A DNA stretch of 64,000 bases. It comes from Altericroceibacterium indicum. GTDB taxonomy: Bacteria > Pseudomonadota > Alphaproteobacteria > Sphingomonadales > Sphingomonadaceae. Positions 1 to 8,758 of the stretch are shown one piece after another. The stretch is from contig NZ_WTYQ01000004.1 in NCBI RefSeq assembly GCF_009828105.1, forward strand, positions 62,001 through 126,000. The letters run 5' to 3'. Each line of letters opens with the position of its first letter. Position 1 is the first letter of the stretch. The notes under the pieces were generated by a model that ran no database searches, had not been told where the DNA came from, and was given only the letters and a program-made list of their open reading frames with translations. Made by a program: the position numbers and the translations under genes.

Positions 1-323
1 CCAAGAAATAGCAGCTTTTCCACACCCGAGACCCGCGCTGCTTCAATTACATTGGCCGCAATCATCAGATTATCGTGCAGGAACAGGGCTGGTGCATCGC
101 GATTGGCGAGAATGCCGCCGACTTTGGCTGCTGCGAGAATGACGACCTCAGGCCGTGCCATAGCAAACCATTCACGCACGGCTGCCTGTTCGCGCAGGTC
201 AAGCGTGCGGTCGGTGGTGAGGAGGGGGCAGCCCTCCCTCTTCAGGCGTCGCAGCAAAGCACTTCCGACCATGCCCCTATGCCCTGCGACATAGACCCGC
301 TTGCCTTTCAGATCATAAGCCAA
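1..323 (-). CDS. fcl: GDP-L-fucose synthase, partial (3' end cut by window edge)
   Basis: About 107 N-terminal codons are visible on the minus strand; the rest lies beyond base 1. The start is chosen as TTG at 323-321, giving a protein beginning MAYDLKGKRVYVAGHRGMVG, which carries the GxxGxxG NAD(P)-binding loop of the extended short-chain dehydrogenases at once and matches the family N-terminus. No ATG lies in frame upstream. The enzyme (family knowledge) epimerises and reduces GDP-4-keto-6-deoxymannose to GDP-L-fucose in the cytoplasm. It starts 4 bases after the gmd stop, so the pair is an operon making GDP-fucose, presumably for the polysaccharide cluster at 28-42 kb. Confidence 0.85.
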   Translation of the reverse strand, partial: MAYDLKGKRVYVAGHRGMVGSALLRRLKREGCPLLTTDRTLDLREQAAVREWFAMARPEVVILAAAKVGGILANRDAPALFLHDNLMIAANVIEAARVSGVEKLLFL

Positions 324-327
324 AACA

Positions 328-1389
328 TCAATGCCGTGTTGCGCGTTTCAGCTGCAGGGACTGAAGATCTGCCGCCACCATTTCCCGCGCCAGATCGCGC
401 ACGGATATTTCGTGCCGCCATCCCAGCCTCTGATGGGCCTTGCCGGCATTGCCGATCAGCAAATCCACTTCTGACGGGCGGAAATAGGTTGGGTCCACCG
501 CCACAAGGCATTTGCCGGTGCGGCGGCAATAACCTTTCTCAGCAATGCCCTGACCATCAAATTCAAGTGGAAGGCCCGCATCTTCAAAAGCCCATTGAAC
601 GAATTGCCTGACCTTCGTTGTTTCGCCCGTTGCCAATACATAATCATCGGGTTCATCCTGTTGCAGCATCAGCCACATTCCCCGAACATATTCACGCGCA
701 TGGCCCCAATCACGTTTGGCATCGAGATTGCCGAGATAGAGGCGCTCCTGCTCTCCCATCGCAATAGCGGCTGCCGCCCGCGTGATCTTGCGCGTAATGA
801 AACTCTCCCCCCTTAAAGGGCTTTCATGGTTGAACAAAATGCCATTGCTCGCGTGTAAGCCATAGGCTTCGCGGTAATTCACTGTGATCCAATATGCGTA
901 GAGTTTGGCCGCTGCATAAGGGGAGCGGGGATAGAAGGGAGTGGATTCGCGTTGCGGTACTTCCTGAACCATCCCGTATAATTCGCTGGTTGCGGCCTGA
1001 TAAAAGCGCGTCTCTTTCTCCATTCCCAGAATGCGGATCGCTTCCAGCAAGCGCAGGGGACCCAGCGCATCGATATCAGCGGTATATTCGGGCGTCTCAA
1101 AGCTTACTGCCACATGGCTTTGTGCTGCCAGATTATAGATTTCAGTCGGTTGAATCTCCTTCACCAGACGGACCATGCTAAGAGAATCAGCGAGGTCGCC
1201 ATAATGCAGATGAACCTGCGCATCCTGTTCATGCGGTTGACCATACAGCCCATCAATCCGCTGCGTGTTATTGCATGACGAATGGCGTTTAACCCCATGC
1301 ACTTCATAACCCTGATCGAGGAGAAAGCGCGTGAGATAGGCGCCGTCCTGACCGGTAATGCCCGTAATAAGCGCTCGCTTGTTACCCAT
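328..1389 (-). CDS. gmd: GDP-mannose 4,6-dehydratase
   Basis: The 353-residue protein has the N-terminal Rossmann loop GITGQDG (residues about 9-15), the Y-x3-K catalytic pair in SPYAAAK, and the [16 protein letters not shown] stretch typical of Gmd. Length is close to the usual 345-375. It converts GDP-mannose to GDP-4-keto-6-deoxy-D-mannose, the first step to GDP-fucose (or GDP-rhamnose). The downstream gene is fcl, so fucose is the likely product. The gene sits 27 kb away from the exopolysaccharide cluster it probably serves, separated by catabolic genes. No second copy is seen in this window. Confidence 0.95.
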   Translation of the reverse strand: MGNKRALITGITGQDGAYLTRFLLDQGYEVHGVKRHSSCNNTQRIDGLYGQPHEQDAQVHLHYGDLADSLSMVRLVKEIQPTEIYNLAAQSHVAVSFETPEYTADIDALGPLRLLEAIRILGMEKETRFYQAATSELYGMVQEVPQRESTPFYPRSPYAAAKLYAYWITVNYREAYGLHASNGILFNHESPLRGESFITRKITRAAAAIAMGEQERLYLGNLDAKRDWGHAREYVRGMWLMLQQDEPDDYVLATGETTKVRQFVQWAFEDAGLPLEFDGQGIAEKGYCRRTGKCLVAVDPTYFRPSEVDLLIGNAGKAHQRLGWRHEISVRDLAREMVAADLQSLQLKRATRH

Positions 1390-1810
1390 AGTTGCCCCCT
1401 CGGTTACGTCTCAATCATGAAGCAAAAAGAGACACAGAGCGGTCGTTACTAGAACTGGTAATTAACCATACTCCCGTTTTGGGTCACTGCTATTGCAATA
1501 AATGATTTGCCTCGGTCCAGCTAAAAGAATTGATAATAGTTCTCAATTCAGTGCTTGATAAGCTTATGCTGCGGCTGCGAAACAGGTATCAAGGATGATT
1601 TCTATCATTCTGAAAGCTACGGAAATTAGTTTCGAAATGATTTATTAAGTGGCATTACTTAGTTCTATCCTGATGATCCCTGGTTGACGTCGGGAAAGAA
1701 AAGGGGATGCACATGGCGCGCATATATTCGGTCGGAGATCGGGGTGTGTGTGGACGTAGAATTTCGAAGTGCCGGTACTGGAAAGAAATTCCGGGGGGCG
1801 CAGATACGAT
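1390..1810. other. 421-bp divergent intergenic region, AT-rich
   Basis: This gap between gmd (minus) and the hybrid kinase (plus) must hold both promoters. It is visibly more AT-rich than the flanking genes. An inverted repeat with arms ATTGA and TCAAT lies near 1539-1557, but I cannot tie it to a regulator. No convincing gene is present. Open frames that cross it run into the kinase in other frames and look like shadows. Confidence 0.4.
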
Positions 1811-4800
1811 ATGACTATCGGCAGTTGGACGATTCGCCCGATTCACCTTGCACAGATTCTCGGCATGGCCGCGCTGTTTGGCCTGCTGGCGTTTCTCGGC
1901 CTGTCATTCACGCGCGGGGAAGACAGGATCGCTGCGATATGGGCGGCCAATGCGGTTGTGCTTTCTGTACTTTTGCGCCGCGACCGGAAAGAGGACATCC
2001 TCTATTTTCCCGCAGTCTATGTCGCCAATGTTGCGGCTAATCTGATTATCGGCGATCCAATTGTGCGGGCGCTGGGTCTCAGCCTTGCCAATCTGGTGGA
2101 GATGCTTCTGGTATGGCGCTGCATGGTTTTTGCCGGTGCGGTGCCATTCAGCCCTTCCAGTAATCGCGACTTGTTGAGCTTTGGCGGTGCGGTGCTGATG
2201 GGGTCGGTGGCATCCGGGCTGGTCGCTTTGCTGGTGATGTGGCCGACGGGGGTGGCAGAGGCTGCAATGCTGTGGTGGGAATGGGTTCGGGCTGATGCGC
2301 TGAGCCTTGTTCTGGTCGTGCCTTCGATCACCATATTGTTTCAGGTATGGCGCGATCGTTCACATGTTAATCAGAAGCAAGTAATTGAAACTGCGCTGAT
2401 ATTGCTGATTGGAACTTTAGTCAGCACCTATGTCTTCTGGCAGACATCCTATCCTTTCCTGTTCCTCGATGCGCTGGTCGTGTTGTTCTACGTCTTTCGA
2501 CTGGGCGCTCCCGGGGCGGCGATTGGCATTCTCAACATCGCGATCATTGCCTCTGTTGCCACATCATTGGGGCACGGACCGATCCATCTCGTGCAAGGCG
2601 GACTGTCTGAGAAGCTGCTGGTGTTGCAGATATTTCTGGCTAGCAGTTTTATGATGGGTCTGCCGGTTGCCGCCATTCTGGTCGCCAAGCGACGGGTGGA
2701 GGACGAATTACGGCGCAACCGTGATATCGGCAGTTCGATTATGGAGAACACCCGGCAGGTCATCTTCCGCGCCGACAGAGACAATCGCTGGATTTATGTC
2801 AATCCAGCGTGGGAGAATGTCTCAGGCCTGGCACCCAAAGACTGTGTGGGCGGATGTCTGATGGATAGTGTCTATCCGGAAGATTTGTCCGAGGTGGAAC
2901 AGAAGGTTGAGCAAATACAGCAGGGGGTTGAGCGCAACATCACCATGCGCATTCGCTTGCTGCATGAAGATTGCACCATTCGTTATGTCGAAGTCGGGCT
3001 GACGGGCCTCTATGAAGACGGTCAATATCTGGGTTTTGTCGGGTCAATGTATGATCTGACAAGTGAGCGGCGTTCTCGCATTGCATTGGAGCAGAGTGAA
3101 GAGCGGTTCCGTCGCCTGTCTGACAGTGCCCCTCTGGGAATCTGTCGCATCGATGCGCTGGGCAACCTTTCCTATTGCAATGATTTCTTTGCTGCTCTCC
3201 TCAAGCTGAATAAGGAGCAATTACGCGGCGGTGCTTGGAAGCGCCGGATTGACTCTTCTCAGTCCTGGCCACCTGATGATGAATGGTCTGGTATTGGCGG
3301 GGAAGACAAGCCCTTCCGATGGAATGTCAATTTCAGCCTGCCTGATGGTAGCCATTTGAAAACGTCCCTTGCTGCGGTGAAGGAACTTGACGAACAAGGG
3401 GCGATATCGGGGATTATCTGCGTGCTGCGCGATATCACGCGAGAAGAGGCTGCCAAGCAAGCCATTCACGATGCCAAACGCACTCTTGAAACCTTGGCGA
3501 ATCTGTCTCCGGGGGGGATTTTCCGCACCACTGGCGATGGTTCGCTGACCTATGTAAACCCGGCGTGGTGCAAATTGGCGAGCATGTCGCTGGAAGATGC
3601 GATGGATGGCGGCTGGTCAAAAGCGATACACCCTGATGATCGGGATCGGGTGTGGGAGGAGTGGCACGCTGCCGTAAAGATCAAGCGCGTATTCCGCACC
3701 GATTTCCGCTTCCTGCGCGCCAATGGTGAGGTGGCCTGGGTGGACGCTTTGGCAGCACCTGAGCTCAACGAAAAAGATGAAATCGTTGGCTTTGTCGGTG
3801 TGAATATCGATATTTCCGATCGTAAACTGCTGGAACATGAATTGACCCAGGCGAAAAAGGTGGCGGAAGGGGCTGCCCGCGCCAAGGCCAATTTCCTTGC
3901 CAATATGAGCCACGAAATTCGCACACCGATGAATGGTGTGCTGGGATTTACGGATCTATTGCTCAACAGTGATCTGGATGACGAACAGCGCAAATACGCT
4001 CAACTCGTTGCCGAAAGTGGCCACGCTATGATGCAGTTGCTGAACGATATTCTGGATATTTCCAAGATCGAAGCAGGCCGTGTCGTGATTGCCAGTCAGC
4101 CCACGGATATCCGCCATCTGCTGGGTAGCTGCTGTAAATTGATGAATGCCGAAGCCGATAAGAAGGGCCTGGAACTCACGCTGGAAGTGGATGATGCGGT
4201 GCCGCAGGTCATCTTGTCGGATTCATTGCGCCTGCGGCAGATTATCCTCAACTTGGTAGGCAATGCGCTGAAATTCACCGCCGAGGGATACATCACGATC
4301 CGTGCTCAATTGGTATTGGGCGGCGAAAAGCAGCGCGATATTGCGATTAGCGTGGAAGATACCGGGCTTGGTATTTCGAGCACACGCATGGACGCTATTT
4401 TCCGCCCGTTTGAACAGGCTGATGATTCCACTGAGCGCAAATATGGCGGAACCGGGTTGGGCCTGCCGATCAGCTTGCAATTGGCTGAAATGATGGGCGG
4501 TTCACTGGTCGTGCACAGTGAAGAGGGGCAAGGTAGCACATTTACCCTCTCCCTTCCTTTGGAAGTGTCTGACAATGGAGATGTTGAAGTGCGCCGCCAT
4601 GCGCTGCCTGATGTGCCCCTAGATTTCGTAGCGGAAGGGCAAGGCCATATTCTGCTGGTGGAAGATCATGATATCAACCAACAGCTCATCATGGCAATGC
4701 TGAAGCAGCTTGGTTATACTGTGGAACTGGCGCCAGACGGGGCCGTGGCTCTCGAAATATTGGGTCAAGCACCCGATGCATCCGAGCGCTTCGATCTGGT

Positions 4801-5338
4801 GTTGATGGACATCCAAATGCCCAATGTGGATGGTTTGCGCGCGACACGCATCTTGAGGGCCGGTGGGCTGACGCCTGCCGAATTGCCGATTATCGCGCTC
4901 ACCGCCAATGCCTTTCGCGAAGATATCATCATTTCCCACAAGGCCGGGATGCAGGACCATTTGTCCAAGCCCGTGTCATCCGAAGCGCTGGCCCGGATGC
5001 TGCACAAATGGATCGGCCCGCAAAAACACGCTGAGGTGCCCGTTTTCGCTGAAGGTTCAGAGGAACTTCCGCCTGCCTTGAAGGAGCAATATCGCGAGCG
5101 GCGTGCCATTGTTCTCTCCAAGGTCAACAACCTCATGCAGTCGGACTTCCTGTCTGATGAAGCCACTGCCGATCTGGTGGATCAGCTTCACAAGCTGGCT
5201 GGTACAGCAGGATTGTTCGGCGAATATGAGTTGGGCGAACAGGCGCGCGAACTGGAGAGTGAATTGCGGCGTTCATCAGAAGATGAGCGGCTGGACGTGT
5301 TCCGCAACCGTGCGGAGGCCATGCTGGGTGCTGCCTGA
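1811..5338 (+). CDS. MASE1 hybrid sensor histidine kinase with PAS, receiver and HPt domains
   Basis: The 1175-residue membrane protein reads: MASE1 sensory membrane region (about 1-285, several hydrophobic helices), three PAS/PAC modules (about 300-420, 425-545, 555-680), HisKA with phospho-acceptor His701 in NMSHEIRTPMN, HATPase (about 800-920), a receiver with Asp1000 in LMDIQMPN, and a C-terminal HPt with His1127 in LHKLAGTAG. That is a complete His-Asp-His relay in one chain. The start chosen is ATG at 1811; an in-frame GTG at 1769 would add 14 residues without typical MASE1 sequence. No response regulator or output gene lies nearby, so the phosphoryl acceptor is elsewhere. Its signal and target are unknown; proximity to gmd/fcl makes polysaccharide control possible but unproven. 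Confidence 0.9.
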   Translation: MTIGSWTIRPIHLAQILGMAALFGLLAFLGLSFTRGEDRIAAIWAANAVVLSVLLRRDRKEDILYFPAVYVANVAANLIIGDPIVRALGLSLANLVEMLLVWRCMVFAGAVPFSPSSNRDLLSFGGAVLMGSVASGLVALLVMWPTGVAEAAMLWWEWVRADALSLVLVVPSITILFQVWRDRSHVNQKQVIETALILLIGTLVSTYVFWQTSYPFLFLDALVVLFYVFRLGAPGAAIGILNIAIIASVATSLGHGPIHLVQGGLSEKLLVLQIFLASSFMMGLPVAAILVAKRRVEDELRRNRDIGSSIMENTRQVIFRADRDNRWIYVNPAWENVSGLAPKDCVGGCLMDSVYPEDLSEVEQKVEQIQQGVERNITMRIRLLHEDCTIRYVEVGLTGLYEDGQYLGFVGSMYDLTSERRSRIALEQSEERFRRLSDSAPLGICRIDALGNLSYCNDFFAALLKLNKEQLRGGAWKRRIDSSQSWPPDDEWSGIGGEDKPFRWNVNFSLPDGSHLKTSLAAVKELDEQGAISGIICVLRDITREEAAKQAIHDAKRTLETLANLSPGGIFRTTGDGSLTYVNPAWCKLASMSLEDAMDGGWSKAIHPDDRDRVWEEWHAAVKIKRVFRTDFRFLRANGEVAWVDALAAPELNEKDEIVGFVGVNIDISDRKLLEHELTQAKKVAEGAARAKANFLANMSHEIRTPMNGVLGFTDLLLNSDLDDEQRKYAQLVAESGHAMMQLLNDILDISKIEAGRVVIASQPTDIRHLLGSCCKLMNAEADKKGLELTLEVDDAVPQVILSDSLRLRQIILNLVGNALKFTAEGYITIRAQLVLGGEKQRDIAISVEDTGLGISSTRMDAIFRPFEQADDSTERKYGGTGLGLPISLQLAEMMGGSLVVHSEEGQGSTFTLSLPLEVSDNGDVEVRRHALPDVPLDFVAEGQGHILLVEDHDINQQLIMAMLKQLGYTVELAPDGAVALEILGQAPDASERFDLVLMDIQMPNVDGLRATRILRAGGLTPAELPIIALTANAFREDIIISHKAGMQDHLSKPVSSEALARMLHKWIGPQKHAEVPVFAEGSEELPPALKEQYRERRAIVLSKVNNLMQSDFLSDEATADLVDQLHKLAGTAGLFGEYELGEQARELESELRRSSEDERLDVFRNRAEAMLGAA

Positions 5339-5473
5339 CCGGTCCATTCACTCAGACTTCATCGCATGTGCATATTTGCTATCGTCTAGAACAATATTGC
5401 ACGTTATAGGTGGCGCCAAGTCGCACTTTCTCGTGTTGCAGCAAGTGTAGGACAGTCATGAAGGAGAGACCCG

Positions 5474-6874
5474 TTGCAGTTTGAACGCAAAAACCCCCTG
5501 ACAGGTGAAGTGGCTTCCACCGCTGAAGCGATGCAGGCGAGCGACATTCCCGCCATTGCCGCCAAGGCTCAGAAGGGCTTTGAAGCATGGTCCAAGATGG
5601 GGCCAAACGCACGCCGCGCCGTGCTGGTCAAAGCCGCCGATGCTCTCGAAGCACGCAAGGATGATTTCGTTTCCGCCATGATGGGCGAAATCGGCGCGAC
5701 TGCTGGCTGGGCCATGTTCAACCTCGGCCTTGCGGCCTCCATGCTGCGCGAAGCAGGTGCGCTCACTACCCAGATTTCAGGCGAAGTGATCCCGTCTGAC
5801 AAGCCCGGTTGCCTTGCCATGGGCGTGCGCGAACCGGTTGGTGTGCTGCTCGGCATGGCTCCGTGGAATGCACCGATCATCCTCGGCGTGCGCGCTGTGG
5901 CGGCACCGTTGGCTTGCGGCAATGCCGTGATCCTGAAGGCTAGCGAAAACTGCCCGCGCACGCATTCGCTGATTATCGAAGCCTTGGCTGAAGCTGGCTT
6001 CCCCGAAGGCACGGTGAATTATGTCACCAATGCGCCTGAAGATGCCGGCGATGTGGTGGGTGCGCTGATCGATGCGCCCGAAGTCAAGCGGATCAATTTC
6101 ACTGGCTCGACCAAGGTTGGCAAGATCATCGCCAAGCGTGCGGCTGAACATCTGAAGCCGGTTCTGCTGGAACTGGGCGGCAAGGCTCCGCTGGTTATCC
6201 TCGAAGATGCAGACCTTGATGAAGCGGTGAAAGCCGCGGCCTTCGGGGCCTTCATGAATCAGGGCCAGATCTGCATGTCCACCGAACGGATTATCGTGGT
6301 GGAAGAGGTTGCGGATGAATTTGCCAAGCGCTTCAAGGCCAAGGTTGAATCCATGCCCGTCGGCGATCCACGTGATGGCAACACCCCGCTCGGCGCGGTG
6401 GTGGACAAGGCTACGGTTGCCCATTGCATGAGCCTCGTCGAAGATGCCCTCAGCCATGGGGCAGAGCAGCTTACCGGCGGTGACACCACGCAGAATGTGC
6501 TGATGCCAGCCCATGTGATCGATAAGGTGACACCTGACATGAAGCTGTTCCGTGATGAAAGCTTTGGCCCGGTGGTCGGCATTGCCCGCGCACGGGATGA
6601 AGAACACGCCATCGAACTGGCCAATGATACCGAATACGGCCTGTCCGCTGCGGTCTTCACCGGAGATGGCGCGCGCGGCCTTCGTGTTGCTCGCCGCATC
6701 CAGTCCGGCATTTGCCACGTCAACGGCGCAACCGTTCATGATGAAGCGCAAATGCCCTTCGGCGGCGTAGGCGCGTCGGGCTATGGCCGTTTCGGCGGCA
6801 AGGCCGGGATCGACAGCTTCACCGAATTGCGCTGGATCACGATGGAAACAGAACCCGGCCACTTCCCGATCTAA
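5474..6874 (+). CDS. NAD(P)-dependent aldehyde dehydrogenase, vanillin/salicylaldehyde dehydrogenase type
   Basis: The 466-residue ALDH superfamily protein has the general base Glu233 in LELGGKAP, nucleophile Cys267 in GQICMSTER, and the FTGS cofactor loop. The start is TTG at 5474, preceded by an AAGGAGAG ribosome binding site at 5461; no better ATG fits. Overall sequence character (short N-terminus, PWNAPIILGVRA, HDEAQMPFGGVGASGYGRFGG) is that of aromatic-aldehyde dehydrogenases such as vanillin (LigV/Vdh) and salicylaldehyde dehydrogenases. It lies upstream of ligAB and a lignostilbene dioxygenase homologue, whose products would be aromatic aldehydes, so oxidation of vanillin- or 4-hydroxybenzaldehyde-like compounds is the inferred role. 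The exact substrate is not proven. Confidence 0.85.
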   Translation: MQFERKNPLTGEVASTAEAMQASDIPAIAAKAQKGFEAWSKMGPNARRAVLVKAADALEARKDDFVSAMMGEIGATAGWAMFNLGLAASMLREAGALTTQISGEVIPSDKPGCLAMGVREPVGVLLGMAPWNAPIILGVRAVAAPLACGNAVILKASENCPRTHSLIIEALAEAGFPEGTVNYVTNAPEDAGDVVGALIDAPEVKRINFTGSTKVGKIIAKRAAEHLKPVLLELGGKAPLVILEDADLDEAVKAAAFGAFMNQGQICMSTERIIVVEEVADEFAKRFKAKVESMPVGDPRDGNTPLGAVVDKATVAHCMSLVEDALSHGAEQLTGGDTTQNVLMPAHVIDKVTPDMKLFRDESFGPVVGIARARDEEHAIELANDTEYGLSAAVFTGDGARGLRVARRIQSGICHVNGATVHDEAQMPFGGVGASGYGRFGGKAGIDSFTELRWITMETEPGHFPI

Positions 6875-6901
6875 TTCGTTTGTTGCTCTGACAGGTCTGC
6901 C

Positions 6902-6950
6902 AATGGCGGTGCGATGCGTTCTTCGGTCCGCATCGCACCGCCATTTTGTT
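6902..6950 (+). terminator. Strong intrinsic terminator after aldehyde dehydrogenase
   Basis: A 17-bp perfect stem (arms 6902-6918 and 6929-6945, beginning AATGGCGGTGCG) is followed by TTTTGTT. It lies 28 bases after the stop of the aldehyde dehydrogenase and should separate that gene from ligAB. Confidence 0.85.
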
Positions 6951-6972
6951 GGTCACAGGCCCGAACATCCCT

Positions 6973-7000
6973 TGTCATTCCCACGAAGGCGGGAATCCAG
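6973..7000 (+). repeat. dRS3-like palindromic repeat, copy 1
   Basis: The core ATTCCCACGAAGGCGGGAAT is an inverted repeat with flanking GTC on the left and CCAG on the right. It is the first of three copies in this gap. The same ATTCCC-N8-GGGAAT form is known from dRS3-type repeats in Neisseria and is common in other Proteobacteria. Confidence 0.8.
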
Positions 7001-7094
7001 TTTCCGGCTTTGCAATGAGGCGGGTATTGGGAGCGGGCTTCCTGGGGCCTGTCATTTCCCGGCCGACGCGTTCCTTTAGCCAGCCTTGCACTGG

Positions 7095-7121
7095 CTGGAT
7101 TCCCGCCTGCGCGGGAATGAC
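7095..7121 (-). repeat. dRS3-like palindromic repeat, copy 2 (inverted)
   Basis: The same element in the opposite orientation, with core ATTCCCGCCTGCGCGGGAAT. It lies about 95 bases after copy 1. Confidence 0.8.
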
Positions 7122-7221
7122 GAGGGTGAAGGTAGCGCGGGTGCCACGCAACAGCAGCCCCCGCATTGGCGGGGTCAAGTAAACACTCACTACCGCCTAC
7201 TATCAAAACCAACCACTCAGC

Positions 7222-7249
7222 TGTCATTCCCGCGAAGGCGGGAATCCAG
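7222..7249 (+). repeat. dRS3-like palindromic repeat, copy 3
   Basis: Core ATTCCCGCGAAGGCGGGAAT, a perfect arm match. Copies 1 and 3 are in direct orientation about 250 bases apart, with copy 2 inverted between them. Confidence 0.8.
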
Positions 7250-7409
7250 CGAGAGCGAGGTTCGAAATAATACGCTCACGCCAAAGACAGGTATTCACAT
7301 ATCCGAAATCCTTCGCAAAATTTCACATTTTTGATCCAGCGCAAGGCAAGGCTGCCCCTGATTCTGCAACTTGGTCCAGCAAATTGGACGGTGAAGAGGA
7401 TCAATTGTG

Positions 7410-7805
7410 ATGACTGAGGTAACGGGTGGCGCTCGGCGCGATATTCCGGGTACTTATGTTTTTGATGGCGATGCGGCCCGGCGGGGCTTTGCCATTAACG
7501 AGATGTGCTTTTCCTTCAACAAGGCCGAAAATCGCGCGGCGTTTGCGGCGGATGAAGAGGCTTATATGGAGCGCTTCGGCCTCAGCGATGCGCATAAACA
7601 GGCGATCCGCAACCGTGACGTGATCGGAATGCTGAATGCCGGCGGAAATATCTATTACCTCGCCAAACTGGCAGGGATTCTGGGGCTTGGCGTGCAGGAC
7701 ATCGGCGCGCTGCAAACCGGAACCACAGTGGAAGAATTTAAGGCTGCACTGCTCGCCCATGGGGCACGTCTCAAAGAGATGACCAAACATGGAGAAGCAG
7801 CATGA
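7410..7805 (+). CDS. ligA: Protocatechuate 4,5-dioxygenase alpha (small) subunit, LigA-like
   Basis: The 131-residue all-helical LigA-family protein has IPGTYVFDG near the N-terminus and the LAKLAGILGLGVQDIGALQTG stretch that caps the active site of LigB in this family (usual length about 120-140). ATG at 7410 is preferred; an adjacent GTG at 7407 is equally possible. It overlaps ligB by 4 bases (ATGA at 7802), so the two subunits are translationally coupled. With LigB it forms the extradiol ring-cleavage enzyme. Sequence alone cannot separate protocatechuate from gallate, 3-O-methylgallate or a related catechol as substrate. Confidence 0.85.
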   Translation: MTEVTGGARRDIPGTYVFDGDAARRGFAINEMCFSFNKAENRAAFAADEEAYMERFGLSDAHKQAIRNRDVIGMLNAGGNIYYLAKLAGILGLGVQDIGALQTGTTVEEFKAALLAHGARLKEMTKHGEAA

Positions 7806-8656
7806 GCACAGTAGCAGGCGGCATTTTCACCAGCCACGTCCCCGGCATTGGGCAGGCGATCGACAAGGGCCTTCAGCAAGACCCCTATTGGAAACCGTTC
7901 TTCGATGGTTTCCACCCGGTCCATGAATGGCTGGCGCGCGAAAAGCCCGATGTGCTCGTGTGCTTCTATAATGACCACGGGCTCAATTTCTTCCTCGATG
8001 CCATGCCCACTTTCGCCATTGGCGCCGCTGAAGGCTATTCGCATGAAGATGAGGGCTGGGGCATTTCGGGTTACAAGCCCTATTCGGGGATGCCGGAATT
8101 GTCCTGGCACATCATCAATCAGGTGGTGGGTGATGAATTTGACCCGACCATGTGCCAGAAAATGCTGGTTGATCACGCGCTGGCCATTCCGGTGGAACTG
8201 GCATGGCCTGATGCGAAAAGCTGGCCTTTCAAGCTGGTCCCCATCGCGATCAACACGGTGCAATTCCCGCTGCCAAGCCCCAAGCGTTGCTTCGAATTTG
8301 GCCGTTCGGTTGGTCGGGCGCTGGAAAGCTGGCAGGGTGATGAAAAGATCGTGGTGATGGGCACTGGCGGTCTGTCGCATCAGCTTGAAGGTGAGCGGGC
8401 AGGGCATATCAATATCGAATATGACATGTTCTGCATGGATCATCTCTCACGCGATCCGGAAGCTCTGTTGCAGCATAGCTCGCTCGATATTGTGGATCTG
8501 GCAGGCAGTCAGGGTGTGGAAATTCTCAACTGGATTGCCGCACGTGGGGCAATGCGCGGTTCAGTCACCGAATATTCGCGCAATTACCACATTCCGATTT
8601 CCAATACGGCCACGGCAACAATGCTGCTGGAAAATCACGCAACCGTGATGGCCTGA
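7802..8656 (+). CDS. ligB: Protocatechuate 4,5-dioxygenase beta (catalytic) subunit, LigB-like
   Basis: The 284-residue class III extradiol dioxygenase keeps the Fe(II) ligands expected from LigB: His12 (FTSHVP), His59 (YNDHG) and Glu240 (GVEILNW). It also keeps the catalytic base His193 in GTGGLSHQLEG. It catalyses meta (4,5) cleavage of protocatechuate-type catechols using O2. It diverges clearly from the well-known LigB outside these motifs, so substrate preference may differ. None of the usual downstream pathway genes (ligC, ligI, ligJ, ligK, ligU) lies in the window, so ring-cleavage products must be handled elsewhere. Confidence 0.88.
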   Translation: MSTVAGGIFTSHVPGIGQAIDKGLQQDPYWKPFFDGFHPVHEWLAREKPDVLVCFYNDHGLNFFLDAMPTFAIGAAEGYSHEDEGWGISGYKPYSGMPELSWHIINQVVGDEFDPTMCQKMLVDHALAIPVELAWPDAKSWPFKLVPIAINTVQFPLPSPKRCFEFGRSVGRALESWQGDEKIVVMGTGGLSHQLEGERAGHINIEYDMFCMDHLSRDPEALLQHSSLDIVDLAGSQGVEILNWIAARGAMRGSVTEYSRNYHIPISNTATATMLLENHATVMA

Positions 8657-8674
8657 CCATAAAATGGATAAGAC

Positions 8675-8706
8675 AAGGCCGGACAACCATGTTCGGCCTT
8701 TCTTAC
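8675..8706 (+). terminator. Terminator after ligB
   Basis: An 11-bp near-perfect stem (arms AAGGCCGGACA and TGTTCGGCCTT) with a 4-base loop is followed by TTTCTT, 19 bases past the ligB stop. Confidence 0.8.
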
Positions 8707-8758
8707 ATCATTAAAAACAAAGTCTTGTGTGGCAAGGCTGGCTCTGGGGAGAGTTAAG

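Larger units (their letters stand above)
6875..7409. other. 535-bp repeat-bearing gap before ligA
   Basis: No supportable gene. The region holds the terminator at 6902, three palindromic repeats (separate entries) and a further GC-rich hairpin near 7158-7175 (arms CCCCCGC and GCGGGG). Short open frames on both strands simply read through the repeats. The ligA promoter should be in about 7250-7400. Confidence 0.6.

Noticed and set aside
1535-1560. Fur-box-like sequence GATAATAGTTCTCAATTC
   Set aside because: Only about half of the Fur consensus matches and no iron gene is nearby.
5385-5415. A fourth GTAAC-N4-GTTA operator before the first aldehyde dehydrogenase
   Set aside because: Only the right half (CGTTAT) is present; the left half GTAAC is missing.
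5777-6862. A 361-codon open frame antisense to the first aldehyde dehydrogenase
   Set aside because: It lies wholly inside a gene with intact catalytic residues on the other strand and its translation resembles no protein; codon bias creates such frames.
6973-7249. CRISPR array
   Set aside because: Three palindromes in mixed orientation with unequal spacing and no cas genes; they fit dRS3-like repeats instead.
8729-8758. Upstream GTG start for lignostilbene dioxygenase homologue 1
   Set aside because: It would run through the GGGGAGAG ribosome site and shift the residue numbering away from the LsdA pattern.
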